Shown here: in pieces, positions 1 through 8,807 of the stretch
Layout: each line of letters starts with the position of its first letter
Numbering within the stretch: position 1 is the stretch's first letter
NCBI GenBank assembly: GCA_004173515.1
Contig: SECN01000124.1
Location: 1 to 33,298, forward strand
Direction: 5' to 3'
Source of the DNA: Myxococcaceae bacterium
Lineage (GTDB): Bacteria; Myxococcota; Myxococcia; Myxococcales; Myxococcaceae
Length of the DNA: 33,298 nucleotides
Notes under the pieces: model-generated
Databases searched by the model: none
What the model saw: only the letters and a program-made list of their open reading frames with translations
Told to the model about the DNA's origin: nothing
Translations under genes and position numbers: made by a program

Positions 1-699
1 CACCGCCCCCCCCCGCGCATGGGCCAGCTCCACCACCTGCCGCAGGAGCCCCACGTCCAGGTCGCCCTCGCCCAGCTGCGCCTCCGACACGCGCAGGAAG
101 CGCAGCGGCACCTTCCACTGCGCGAGCCCCTCCAGGAGCGTGCCGCACGCGTCCAGCAGGCCCGCCCCGGCCGGCGCCTGGGGCGCGGACAGCTCCAGCG
201 ACAGCTCGCGCTCCATCAGCGGGCCCACCAGCGCGTTGACCGCCTCCACCGCTTCGTAGGTCGTGAGGCGCGACAGCTCCAGCGACACCAGCGCGAAGCC
301 CGCGTCCACCACGCGGAAGAGGCCCTCCTGCATCGCGTCCAGGATGTCCGCGTCCGTGGACGTCACGCGCACGGGGCCCGCCTGGAGGAACAGGGGCCGG
401 GTGTGTTCGGCGTCCAGCGCGGCGGCCCGCACCGCGGACACGAAGCGCTCCGGCGCCCCCCGGTCCGCCAGCGGGTGCGGACACGCGAGCCCCAGCACCG
501 CGTCCTCGGCCCTCGCCGCGCGCAAGAGGCCCGGCAGCGCCCCCTTGGACAGCACCGGGATGCAGGGCAGCGCGGTGGGCGCGGACTCCAGCGCCCGCAG
601 CAGCTCACGCGGATCCAACACGGGGACCCGGGAGCCCGGGCCCATCCGCGCCACCACGTTGCCCGGCCGCAGCGACAACACCTTGTCCAGCACGCTCAT
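1..699 (-). CDS. Unrecognised protein, C-terminus beyond window edge (partial)
   Basis: An uninterrupted frame of 233 codons runs leftwards from ATG at 697-699 off the window edge, so the C-terminus is not visible. Codon use is the same high-GC3 pattern as the neighbours. I do not recognise the family with confidence. Alternating hydrophobic strands and helices (LPCIPVL, AVLGLACPHPL, TRPLFLQAGP, LVSLELSRL, LRFLRVSEAQL) look like a TIM-barrel alpha/beta fold, and the LACPHPL and LFLQAGP segments are faintly like the non-catalytic GatZ/KbaZ type of class II aldolase. That is a weak impression only. It lies 45 bp downstream of the metal exporter gene on the same strand and could be co-transcribed. 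No convincing Shine-Dalgarno precedes the chosen ATG. Confidence 0.6.
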   Translation of the reverse strand, partial: MSVLDKVLSLRPGNVVARMGPGSRVPVLDPRELLRALESAPTALPCIPVLSKGALPGLLRAARAEDAVLGLACPHPLADRGAPERFVSAVRAAALDAEHTRPLFLQAGPVRVTSTDADILDAMQEGLFRVVDAGFALVSLELSRLTTYEAVEAVNALVGPLMERELSLELSAPQAPAGAGLLDACGTLLEGLAQWKVPLRFLRVSEAQLGEGDLDVGLLRQVVELAHARGGAV

Positions 700-744
700 A
701 GGAGCCGGGCAGGATTGCCGCCCTGCGCCGCAGACGCAAGGAGC

Positions 745-1634
745 TCAGTGCACCTCGCCCAGATGGGCGTAGGCCTGGCTTTCAATCTGGATGGTCGTGT
801 GGTCGATGCCGAACCGGTCGAACAGGTCGTGCTTCACCGCGGACAGGATGTCGTCGTTGTTGCAGACCATCGGGTCCGCCACCACCAGGTGCGCCGACAG
901 CGCGTACATCCCGCTGGAGATGGTCCACACGTGTTCACCAGCCGCAGCGCGCCCACCACGATGATGACGGAGATGAGCACGGAGATGATGGGGTCGACGA
1001 CGTACCAGCCCGTCCACCACATGATGCCCGCGCCCACCAGCACGCCCACCGACGACAGCGTGTCGCCCAGCACGTGCAGGAACGCGCCGCGCACGTTCAT
1101 GGAGTGCGTCTGGTGCAGGAAGCCCAGCGCCGCCAGGTTCGCCACCAGGCCCACGCCCGCGACGATGGCCATGGGCCCCAGCTCCACCGGCGCCGGCGTG
1201 CGCATCCGCTGCCACGCCTCCATCAGGATGAAGATGGTGATGACCAGCAGCAGCACGCCGTTGAGCAGCGCGCTGAGGATTTCCATCCGGTAATAGCCGT
1301 AGGTCTTCTTCAGGTCCGCGGGCCGCCCGGCGAACCACAGCGCCAGCAGGCTCAGCACCATGGCGCTGACGTCCGTCAGCATGTGCCCGGCGTCGGAGAG
1401 CAGCGCGAGCGAGTTCGTCAGGAAGCCGCCCACCGCCTCCGCGACCATGATGGTCGCCGTCAGCGCCAGCGCGGACAGCAGCCGACGGCGGTCCTTGCGC
1501 CGCTCCTCCGCCAGCCCCCCCTTCCGGGGCCCGTGCGAATGGCCGTGACCATGCCCATGCCCGTGGTGGGAATGGTCGTGGTCATGCGAGTGGTCGTGCC
1601 CGGCCCTGCCGTGTGTATGTGGGGGTGTGCTCAC
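745..1634 (-). pseudogene. CDF-family divalent metal cation exporter (CzcD/ZitB-like), internal deletion and frameshift
   Basis: The intact family exports Zn, Co or Cd across the inner membrane in exchange for protons. A GTG start at 1634 gives a His-rich cytoplasmic N-terminus (about residues 6-36, HGHGHG-type repeats) and then the transmembrane core with the two metal-binding pairs: D81/H84/D88 (LSDAGHMLTD) and H187/D191 (HVLGD). After ALRLVN the frame breaks at about 930-940. The C-terminal cytoplasmic domain resumes in another frame with HVWTISSGMYALSAHLVV and ends at 745. In CDF proteins about 35 residues separate these two segments. Here they abut, so roughly 100 bp is missing as well as the frame. 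Each side is clean coding sequence. Possible assembly error or real inactivation. Confidence 0.85.
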
Positions 1635-1746
1635 AGGGGCCCAGGGTACGCGATCAGCGCCATCTCCGGACAGGTGCCGCTGGATTGATTTCAGACAACC
1701 CCGTAGATCCCCTGTCCTGATCCGGAACAGGGAGAGGCCGGCGGGG

Positions 1747-3146
1747 ATGGACTTCGAGAAGCATCAGAATCTGCACACCATTGTCATGTTGAGGGACGTC
1801 ATCCGCAAGTGGTGGCAGGTGGAGCTGTCCTTCGCGGATCGCAACGGGGTGGTGCACGACTGGCAGCGCGGGGATTTCATCCCGCCGCCGAACGACTTCT
1901 GCCGCCTCTCGCTCGGTTCGAGGGAGGGGATGCGGCGGTGCGCCCAGTCGGTGCGGGTGCTGCACGAGAAGTTCAAGGCGGCCAAGAAGCTGCGCCGCTC
2001 CATGTCGCACGACTGCCACCTGCGCCTGTCCATCGTGGGCGCGCCGCTCTACATCCGCAACGAGTACGAGGGCTTCCTCTTCGTGGAGGGCTTCGCCCGG
2101 CAGCCGCTCACGCCCGGCGACGGCCAGGTGCTGATGGACAAGATGCGCGACATCGCGCCGGGCGCCCAGGCGGAGCTGGAGGGCGCGTGGGAGCGCGTGC
2201 CGGTGCTGGACGGCTCGGAGCTGAGCAAGCTGTCGGACCTGCTCGAGTTCGCGGTCACGGAGATTGAAAACCAGGAGGTGGAGCTCACCCGCAAGGAGGA
2301 GACCATCCAGTCCATGGCCTCCGAGCTGTCCAACCGCTACCGCTTCGAGAAGATCATCGGCCGCTCCGGGGCGATGAACGAAGTCTTCCGCCTGATGGAG
2401 AAGGTGGCCAACTCCGACTCCACCGTCCTCATCAACGGCGAGTCCGGCACGGGCAAGGAGCTGGTGGCGCGCGCCATCCACCACAACGGCCCGCGCAAGG
2501 ACAAGCCGTTCGTCGTGCAGAACTGCTCCGCCTTCAACGACAACCTGCTGGAGAGCGCCCTCTTCGGTCACACGCGAGGCGCCTTCACCGGCGCGCTCAA
2601 GGACAAGAAGGGCCTCTTCGAGGTCGCCGACACCGGCACCTTCTTCCTGGACGAGGTGGGCGACATGTCCCCCGCCCTCCAGGTGAAGCTCTTGCGCGTG
2701 CTCCAGGAGGGCACCTTCCTGCCCGTGGGCGGCACGCAGTCGCGCGAGGTCGACGTGCGCGTCATCGCCGCCACGCACAAGGACCTGGGCGAGATGGTCA
2801 AGCGGGGCGAGTTCCGCGAGGACCTCTACTACCGCATCAACGTCATCCGCCTGCAGCTGCCGCCCCTGCGCGAGCGCAAGGACGACCTGCCCGTCCTCAT
2901 CGACCACTTCCTGCGCAAGCACCACCGCGAGGGCCAGCGCGCGCGGGGCTGCACGAAGCGGTGGAGTCGCTGGAGAAGGAGATGATCCACCAGGGGCTCG
3001 TGCGCACGCGCAACAACAAGAGCCGGCTGTCGCGCGAGCTGGGCATCAGCCGCTCCAACCTCATCCTGAAGATCACCCGCTACGGCCTGGACCGGCTGCT
3101 GCCCGAGGGCCTCACGGACGGCCCGGACGAGGAGGCCGAAGCGTGA
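1747..3146 (+). pseudogene. PocR-domain sigma-54-dependent transcriptional activator, internal deletion and frameshift
   Basis: This is a bacterial enhancer-binding protein that would drive sigma-54 RNA polymerase. ATG at 1747 has GGGAGAGG upstream. Residues 1 to about 185 form a PocR-type ligand-sensing domain (WWQVELSFAD, CRLSLGSREG), followed by a short coiled linker. The AAA+ domain has Walker A GESGTGKE near residue 232, the sigma-54 contact loop GAFTGA near 278 and Walker B FFLDEVGD near 301. Coding breaks at 2941-2949, after HREGQRARG. The Fis-type helix-turn-helix (NKSRLSRELGISRSNLILKI) continues in another frame to TGA at 3144-3146. The usual AAA+ C-terminal subdomain with the WPGNVREL motif is absent, so roughly 50-60 codons are missing at the junction. 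The stop overlaps the next gene's GTG, so the two are co-transcribed. An inverted CCCTGT/ACAGGG pair at 1710-1732 could be an operator. Confidence 0.88.
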
Positions 3147-4063
3147 GCCCCCCCGGAAACGCCACCACCTTCCGCCAGGACACGCTGCGGGTGCCGGACG
3201 GCGCGGACCTCTACTTCCAGGTCCGGGGCGAGGGCGCCCCCGGCATGGTGCTGTGTGACGGCCTGGGCTGCGACGGCTTCGCGTGGAAGTACCTGCTGCC
3301 CTACCTGGCGCGGCGCCACCGGGTGCTCCGGTGGCACTACCGGGGCCACGGCAAGAGCAGCGTGCCCGTGGACCGCACCCGCATCGGCATGGCGTACACC
3401 TGCGACGACCTGGCGCGGGTGATGGACGCCGCGGGCCTGGAGAAGGCCGTCCTCTTCGGCCACTCCATGGGCGTGCAGGTGGCGCTGGAGTTCCACCGCC
3501 GCTACGCCCGGCGCGTGCAGGGGCTGGTGCTGGTGTGCGGCAGCTACGGCATGCCGCTGGACACCTTCCACGACTCCACCCTGCTCAAGCGCGCCTTTCC
3601 CACCCTGCGCCGCGCGGTGGAGCGCTTCCCCCTGCACACCGCCCGCATCGTGCACGGGGCGCTCACCACGGAGCTGGTGGTGCAGCTGGCCATCCGGCTG
3701 GAGATGAACCCGGAGCTCATCGCCCGCAACGACCTGGCCCCCTACTTCTCCCACCTGGCCCGGATGGACCCCGTCGTCTTCGTGCGCACCCTGGATTCAC
3801 TGGCCCACCACACCGCCTGGGACCACCTGGAGCACGTGGACGTCCCCACCCTGGTCGTCGCCGGAGAGAAGGACCGCTTCACCCCCGGCTGGCTCTCCCG
3901 GAAGATGGCCGAGCGCATCCCCGCCTCCGAGCTGCTGACGATTTCCGAGGGCACCCACACCGCGCCGTTGGAGGTCCCAGGGCTGGTGGAATTGCGCGTG
4001 GAGCGCTTCCTGCGAGAGAGGTTAGGCGTGGAAAGCGGGGAATCCGGACCGAAGGTGGGATAA
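3143..4063 (+). CDS. Alpha/beta hydrolase
   Basis: A 306-residue alpha/beta-hydrolase fold protein with all catalytic elements: nucleophile elbow GHSMG (Ser108), acid in GEKDRFTP (Asp244) and His272 in GTHTAPLE. An oxyanion-side motif (LCDGLGCDGFAW) lies near residue 40 and YRGHGKS follows the third strand. There is no signal peptide, so it is probably cytoplasmic. The substrate cannot be read from the sequence; esters or lactones are typical. The GTG start at 3143 overlaps the stop of the sigma-54 activator by four bases (GTGA), which indicates translational coupling and a shared function, perhaps with the hydrolase product or substrate as the activator's signal (inference). The reading frame is intact. 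Confidence 0.88.
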   Translation: MSPPGNATTFRQDTLRVPDGADLYFQVRGEGAPGMVLCDGLGCDGFAWKYLLPYLARRHRVLRWHYRGHGKSSVPVDRTRIGMAYTCDDLARVMDAAGLEKAVLFGHSMGVQVALEFHRRYARRVQGLVLVCGSYGMPLDTFHDSTLLKRAFPTLRRAVERFPLHTARIVHGALTTELVVQLAIRLEMNPELIARNDLAPYFSHLARMDPVVFVRTLDSLAHHTAWDHLEHVDVPTLVVAGEKDRFTPGWLSRKMAERIPASELLTISEGTHTAPLEVPGLVELRVERFLRERLGVESGESGPKVG

Positions 4064-4115
4064 GCGTACGGTGGGGGGTGGGTTCGGCTGTCTGGCCGCT
4101 GGACGTCCACCTTGA

Positions 4116-4144
4116 TTGCAGGCGGGAAGCCCCCGGCATATAAG
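4116..4144 (+). promoter_or_regulatory. Probable sigma-70-type promoter of typA
   Basis: TTGCAG (4116-4121) and TATAAG (4139-4144) are separated by 17 bp, a good housekeeping -35/-10 match in otherwise GC-rich DNA. Transcription would start near 4151, giving a leader of about 77 nt before the typA ATG at 4228. Confidence 0.6.
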
Positions 4145-4227
4145 CCCCCGCCTTCCGGGTTCCGGTGGGATTGAGAAACCCCGTTCTGGGCGTCTCTCCT
4201 CGCACCTCTTTCTGTCAGTCGGTCCGC

Positions 4228-6075
4228 ATGATCTCTCGCGAAAACATCCGCAACGTCGCCATTGTCGCCCACGTCGACCACGGGAAGACCACCCTGGTCG
4301 ACCACCTGCTCCGGCAGGCCGGTACCTTCCGCTCCAACGAGCACATGACCGATCGAGTGATGGACTCGAACGATCTCGAGCGGGAGAAGGGCATCACCAT
4401 TCTCGCGAAGAACACTGCCGTCTCCTACAAGGGGATGCAGATCAACATCATCGACACCCCGGGCCACGCCGACTTCGGTGGCGAGGTGGAGCGCGGTCTG
4501 CGCCTGGTCGATGGCGTCATCCTGCTGGTGGACGCGGCCGAAGGGCCCCTGCCCCAGACGCGCTTCGTGCTCACCAAGGCCCTGGCCATGGGCCTGAAGA
4601 CCGTGCTGGTCATCAACAAGATCGACCGTCAGGACGCCCGGGCCAAGGAAGTGCTGGACCTCGTCTACTCGCTCTACATCGACCTGGGCGCGGACGATAA
4701 GCAGCTGGAGATGCCGGTCCTCTACACGGTGGCCCGCCAGGGTCAGGCCTCCACGTCGCTGGACGTGCCGGGCAAGACGCTGGAGCCCCTGTACGACGCG
4801 ATCATCAAGCACATCCCGCCCCCGCCCGCCCCCGCGGCGGAGCAGACCACGCTCCAGTTGCTGGTGGCGAACCTGGACTACGACGACTACGTCGGCCGTC
4901 TGGCCGTCGGTCGCGTGCAGGCGGGCCGCATCACGGCCAACATGCCCGTGTCCGTCGTGCGCGACGGCGGCAAGGTGCAGCCGGGCAAGATCGTGAAGCT
5001 GTACGGCTTCTCCGGCCTGAAGCGCGTCGAAATCCCCGACGCCGGCCCGGGTGAGATCGTCTCCATCGCGGGCATCGAGGACATCTCCATCGGCGACACC
5101 ATCGCCGACTCGGAGAAGCCGGTGGCCCTGCCGCGCATCACCGTGGACGAGCCCACGATGATGATGATCTTCAAGGTCAACGACGGGCCGCTCGCGGGCA
5201 AGGAAGGCAAGTTCGTCACCTCGCGCAACCTGCGCGAGCGCCTGTACCGCGAGGCGTACCGCAACGTGGCCGTGCGCGTGGAGGACACCGCGACGCCGGA
5301 CGCGTTCCGCGTGGTGGGCCGTGGCGAACTCGCGCTGGCCGTCATCATCGAGAACATGCGCCGCGAAGGCTACGAGCTGACGGCCTCCAACCCGGAGCCC
5401 ATCACCAAGACCGTGGACGGCGTGCTGCACGAGCCCATGGAGCTGCTCTTCTGCGACGTGCCGGAGAACAGCGTCGGCGCGGTGACGGAGCGCCTGGGGC
5501 CCCGCAAGGGCCGCATGACGGACATGCAGCAGCTGGGCTCGGGCCGCACCCGGCTCCAGTTCCGCATCCCCGCGCGCGGCCTCATCGGCTTCCGCTCGGA
5601 GTTCCTCACCATCACGCGCGGTGAGGGCATCATGAGCAGCCAGTTCGACGGCTTCGAGCCGTGGTTCGGCTACATCCCGAAGCGCGCCAACGGCGCCATC
5701 GTCTCCGACCGCCTGGGCGACACGGTGCCCTACGCCCTGTTCAGCATCCAGGAGCGTGGCCAGCTGTTCGTGAGCGAAGGCGTCACGGTGTACGAGGGCA
5801 TGATCATCGGCGAGCACTCCCACCCGTCCGAGCTCAACGTCAACTGCTGCCGCGAGAAGAAGCTCACCAACATCCGCGCCGCCGGCCGCGACGAGAACGT
5901 CATCCTCGTCCCGCCGCGCGAGATGGGGCTGGAGAAGGCCCTGGAGTGGATCGCCGACGACGAGCTCGTCGAGGTGACGCCCAAGTCCGTGCGCATGCGC
6001 AAGAAGGCGCTGGCCAACGGCGACCGCTACCGCGCCGAGCGTGAGCGCAAGCGCGAAGAGCGCAACGAGGCTTAA
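4228..6075 (+). CDS. typA: Translational GTPase TypA/BipA
   Basis: A 615-residue ribosome-associated GTPase of the elongation-factor family, involved in ribosome assembly and stress adaptation. The G-domain motifs are all present: AHVDHGKTT (residues 14-22), the switch region [22 protein letters not shown], and NKID for guanine recognition. The EF-Tu-like domain 2, the EF-G-like domains and the TypA-specific C-terminus ([36 protein letters not shown]) follow in order. Length and order match the family, and no lesion is seen. ATG at 4228 begins [16 protein letters not shown], the usual start for the family. It is transcribed alone, with a promoter at 4116 and a terminator just after the stop. 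Confidence 0.97.
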   Translation: MISRENIRNVAIVAHVDHGKTTLVDHLLRQAGTFRSNEHMTDRVMDSNDLEREKGITILAKNTAVSYKGMQINIIDTPGHADFGGEVERGLRLVDGVILLVDAAEGPLPQTRFVLTKALAMGLKTVLVINKIDRQDARAKEVLDLVYSLYIDLGADDKQLEMPVLYTVARQGQASTSLDVPGKTLEPLYDAIIKHIPPPPAPAAEQTTLQLLVANLDYDDYVGRLAVGRVQAGRITANMPVSVVRDGGKVQPGKIVKLYGFSGLKRVEIPDAGPGEIVSIAGIEDISIGDTIADSEKPVALPRITVDEPTMMMIFKVNDGPLAGKEGKFVTSRNLRERLYREAYRNVAVRVEDTATPDAFRVVGRGELALAVIIENMRREGYELTASNPEPITKTVDGVLHEPMELLFCDVPENSVGAVTERLGPRKGRMTDMQQLGSGRTRLQFRIPARGLIGFRSEFLTITRGEGIMSSQFDGFEPWFGYIPKRANGAIVSDRLGDTVPYALFSIQERGQLFVSEGVTVYEGMIIGEHSHPSELNVNCCREKKLTNIRAAGRDENVILVPPREMGLEKALEWIADDELVEVTPKSVRMRKKALANGDRYRAERERKREERNEA

Positions 6076-6106
6076 GCAGCCCTCGTCGCTCCCGAAGTCT
6101 TGAAGG

Positions 6107-6144
6107 GGCCGTCACCCACCCGGGTGGCGGCCTCTTCTTCGTTC
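6107..6144 (+). terminator. Intrinsic terminator after typA
   Basis: GGCCG-t-CACCC (6107-6117) pairs with GGGTG-g-CGGCC (6122-6132) around a short loop and is followed by the pyrimidine-rich TCTTCTTCGTT. It ends typA transcription and, lying between convergent genes, may also act on the opposing transcript. Confidence 0.65.
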
Positions 6145-7384
6145 AGGGGTGCTCCTGTTTGAAGGACGCCCAGGACACCACCACGTCGTTGCCCCGCGCG
6201 TCGCGGCCGTGGAGGACGTCCAACACCTGCTGGATGTCGGGCGTCGCTTCGTCGGGCCCCACGCTCACCACCGCGCGGAAGCCGCCGCGCTCCAGCGTCT
6301 GCCGCACCGTCAGCGCGCGCTCCCACGGCATCCGGGTGGTCCGCCGTTGGTCGTCCCAGCCCACGAGGATGCGTTCGACCTCCGACCAGGAGACGGCCTC
6401 CGCGCCCTCTGGGATGTTCACGGAGACCTCACTGCGCCAGCCTCCGGTCTCCATCAGCGGCTGCCAGCGGGACACCTTCAGCGCCACGCGGGGCGGCGCT
6501 TCCGGGAGCGCCAGCGGGCGGACGCCCACGAAGGCGATGAGCGAGCGCGGCGCCCCGGACTCCATCCGCGCGCGCACCCGCACCGTGAAGCGCCGGGGGA
6601 CGGCGCCGTCCGCGGGCTCCACCGCGTAGGTGTGTTCGAGGATGGGCCCCTCGGTCTCCTCCGTGGTGCCATCCCCCAGGTCCCAGTCGTACGCGCGCAC
6701 CGGCCCGGCCTGCTCCAGGCCCTGGACCTCGAAGGTGAAGGTGACCGGGCCGTCCTGCCGCACCCCGAGGCGCAGCGGCGACTCCGCCCCGGCCGCGCAG
6801 TCCCGGACCTCCAGCAGCACCGTGCGCTCGGCCAGCACGCCGACGCGGCGGCCTCCCAGGTCGCGGCAGAGCTGGAAGCGCACCGGGTAGCGGCCCGGCA
6901 CCGGGGGCGCGCGCCAGTCCAGCCCCGCCCCCGGCTGGAGCCCCGCACGGCCCTCCGGTGTGGGCCACACCCAGCGCTCCACCAGGTCGGGCTCGCGCGG
7001 TCCGCCCACCCTCGCGACGATGCTGACCACGCCGCCCGCGCAGGCCCACGCGCGGTCGGTGTCCAGTTGTTCGATGAAGGCCATGGAGGCCAGGGGCTCC
7101 CAGACCTCGCCCAGGGCGCTCTCGAGTCGCGTGTCCTCCGACGTGCCTCCAGGGCCATCAGGGGGCGTCCGGAGCGCGAGCGCGGGCACTCCAGGCCCGG
7201 GCACGGCGCGCGCACCGGGCGCCACGGCGCCGGTGGGGACGGGCGACACGGAGTCGGCTTCGGCCGTCCGGGTGGCCTCCAGCCCCGCGAGCAGCAGGCT
7301 CCCCGTGAACACGCCGCCAGCCGCGAGCACCATGCGGGTCCGCTTGCGCAGGCCCGACGACTTGGAGGGCGGAAGGGAAGGCAT
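6143..7384 (-). CDS. Secreted hypothetical protein with PKD-like domain
   Basis: A 413-residue exported protein. The N-terminus is basic then hydrophobic (RKRTRMVLAAGGVFTGSLLLAG), a signal peptide or membrane anchor, followed by a low-complexity Pro/Gly/Ala linker. A middle region near residues 205-285 carries the PKD-fold signature VRAYDWDLGDGTTEE with HTYA, seen in surface proteins as a protein or polysaccharide contact module. The C-terminal 120 residues are unrecognised. The gene starts 6 bp after the stop of the Vps62-like gene, so the two form an operon. No enzymatic motif is visible; a structural or adhesive role is inference. Confidence 0.7.
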   Translation of the reverse strand: MPSLPPSKSSGLRKRTRMVLAAGGVFTGSLLLAGLEATRTAEADSVSPVPTGAVAPGARAVPGPGVPALALRTPPDGPGGTSEDTRLESALGEVWEPLASMAFIEQLDTDRAWACAGGVVSIVARVGGPREPDLVERWVWPTPEGRAGLQPGAGLDWRAPPVPGRYPVRFQLCRDLGGRRVGVLAERTVLLEVRDCAAGAESPLRLGVRQDGPVTFTFEVQGLEQAGPVRAYDWDLGDGTTEETEGPILEHTYAVEPADGAVPRRFTVRVRARMESGAPRSLIAFVGVRPLALPEAPPRVALKVSRWQPLMETGGWRSEVSVNIPEGAEAVSWSEVERILVGWDDQRRTTRMPWERALTVRQTLERGGFRAVVSVGPDEATPDIQQVLDVLHGRDARGNDVVVSWASFKQEHP

Positions 7385-7390
7385 GGCGCG

Positions 7391-8188
7391 CTAGAAGCCG
7401 AAGCGGATCAACCGCGCGCGGTAGGGCGTGGCGTTGGGCCGGTACCACTGGTTGTCCCAGCCCTTGAACTCCACGTCGTCCAGCAGCCGCTCCGTCTGTC
7501 CCCGGAAGGTGACAGCGTTGATCAACGGCGCGCCCGTGGAGCCCACGTTGCGCGACGCGAGCCGGTTGTCGGGGTCCAACGGCTCCACCCGCCCCTGCGA
7601 ACAACCATCCGCGTAGCAGCCGCCCCGGTCGCACGTGGACACGGAGTTGTACGAGCCGTGCTTGTCCTGGGCGGCGTAGATGCGCGGCGCGCCCCGGGAC
7701 TCCGATGCGTATTCGAGCTGCGCCCAGCCGTACCAGCTGGAGGACTCGCACACGGTCTCCAGGTGCGCGGAGAGAAAGGCCCAGTCCAGCAGCCAGCGGC
7801 CGTCGGAGTAGTGCACCTCCAGCACCTGGAACTCGGTGTCGCCGTCGTGCGCGTCCACGACGCCGCCCAGGACGCCGTGGTCCTCGTAGAAGGCGGCCAG
7901 GTAGAAGATGCGCAGCGTGCGCAGCGCGAAGGACTGGGACTTCACCGCGAAGTAGGGCCGGCGGTCCGCGCCCCGCTCGTTCTTCGCGATCCACAGCGCC
8001 GGCATGAAGGCGGACGCCACCTGCTGCTCACAGTCGTCGTTCAGCCCGTCGCCGTCCGCGTCCGTCCCGGTGCTCCAACACGTGTCGCCGTAGGGGATGG
8101 AGGTGAGGCCCTCCGCGAAGGCCGGCACGGACAGCAACGACACCACCAGCACCAGCGCGCCAGCGCGGGAACGGACGACGGAGGCCAT
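7391..8188 (-). CDS. Secreted Vps62-like (DUF946-type) protein
   Basis: About 265 residues with a clear signal peptide (MASVVRSRAGALVLVVSLLS, cleavage near AFAEG). The alternative GTG start at 8197 adds three residues. After cleavage comes a Ca-binding-like stretch DADGDGLNDDCE. The body resembles the Vps62/DUF946 family: DGDTEFQVLEVHYSD corresponds to the usual GDWEHV strand and IYAAQDKHGSYNS to the usual GSHASY segment, with several Cys pairs that suggest disulfides outside the cytoplasm. The biochemical role of such proteins in bacteria is not established. It is the first gene of a two-gene minus-strand unit with the PKD-like protein. Confidence 0.68.
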   Translation of the reverse strand: MASVVRSRAGALVLVVSLLSVPAFAEGLTSIPYGDTCWSTGTDADGDGLNDDCEQQVASAFMPALWIAKNERGADRRPYFAVKSQSFALRTLRIFYLAAFYEDHGVLGGVVDAHDGDTEFQVLEVHYSDGRWLLDWAFLSAHLETVCESSSWYGWAQLEYASESRGAPRIYAAQDKHGSYNSVSTCDRGGCYADGCSQGRVEPLDPDNRLASRNVGSTGAPLINAVTFRGQTERLLDDVEFKGWDNQWYRPNATPYRARLIRFGF

Positions 8189-8285
8189 GGGGCACACCCG
8201 GAACGGTCAACGAGGGGACCGACCCACGGTGCGCATTTTTGAAGAGGACCTGAATCCGGCCAGGGGTCCGGACCGGTGTCCGCCT

Positions 8286-8687
8286 TCAATCGAAGTGGTA
8301 GTCGAGCACCATGTCGTGCACGTCCTCGCCGTGCTTCGCGACGAAGCCGCCCTGGCCTCGCAGGCCGCGCAATTCACCGGTGCCCGAGCCCGGCACCACC
8401 TCCCAGTCCGACGTCGCCGTGTCGGCCGCGTAGACGCCGGAGTGCTTCAGGACGAAGGAGCCCTTCTTCCCCAGCAGCGCCCCCGTGACGCGCTCCAGGC
8501 CCATGAAGTGGCACGTCTGGTCGGCCCGGTAGTCCAGCAGGTAGGCCAGGGCGCCCTCCCCTTCGAAGTCCCCCTGGAAGCCCCGGGTGCAGGTCACCTG
8601 CGACAGCTTCAGGCCGCCCTCCTGCTCGCTGAACGCGGACTCCTTCCAGTTCGCCATCGAGAAACGGATCTTCGCGGGGGTGCCCAT
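8286..8687 (-). CDS. DUF3224 domain-containing protein
   Basis: A 133-residue single-domain protein whose pattern matches DUF3224: LKLSQVTCTRGFQGDFEGEG, LDYRADQ, FMGLERVTGALLGKKGSFVLKH and VVPGSGTGELRGLRGQGGF. The fold is expected to be a small beta-barrel, related to allene-oxide-cyclase-like barrels; the function is unknown. The start at 8687 has a GGAGA sequence nine bases upstream. No signal peptide, so cytoplasmic. It is divergent from the AraC-type regulator at 8808, with a shared 120-bp promoter region, which makes it a plausible target of that regulator. Confidence 0.85.
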   Translation of the reverse strand: MGTPAKIRFSMANWKESAFSEQEGGLKLSQVTCTRGFQGDFEGEGALAYLLDYRADQTCHFMGLERVTGALLGKKGSFVLKHSGVYAADTATSDWEVVPGSGTGELRGLRGQGGFVAKHGEDVHDMVLDYHFD

Positions 8688-8807
8688 GTGGGAGGTCTCC
8701 AGTGCGGCCCCGGCACGACGTGCGCCAGGAAGGACGGACCCGATACCATCCACCTCCCGGGTGTGATTGTAGAAACGCGACAGCCGGAATCCCCCGAGGT
8801 GTGGACC

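Noticed and set aside
6..14. Run of nine C at the window start
   Set aside because: It lies in the coding frame of the partial gene (Arg-Gly-Gly-Ala); a homopolymer error is possible but there is no second frame to test it.
1521..1610. Repetitive CATGCCCATGCCC-type stretch
   Set aside because: These are the His/Gly codons of the CDF exporter's metal-binding N-terminus, not an independent repeat element.
3742..5823. A 693-codon minus-strand frame opposite typA and the hydrolase
   Set aside because: Antisense shadow: it covers the strongly conserved typA in the reverse direction and has no recognisable protein pattern.
8693..8715. GGCACGACGTGCGCC as a third sigma-54 promoter
   Set aside because: The GG/GC spacing fits, but the -12 half (GCGCC) is a poor match to TTGCW.
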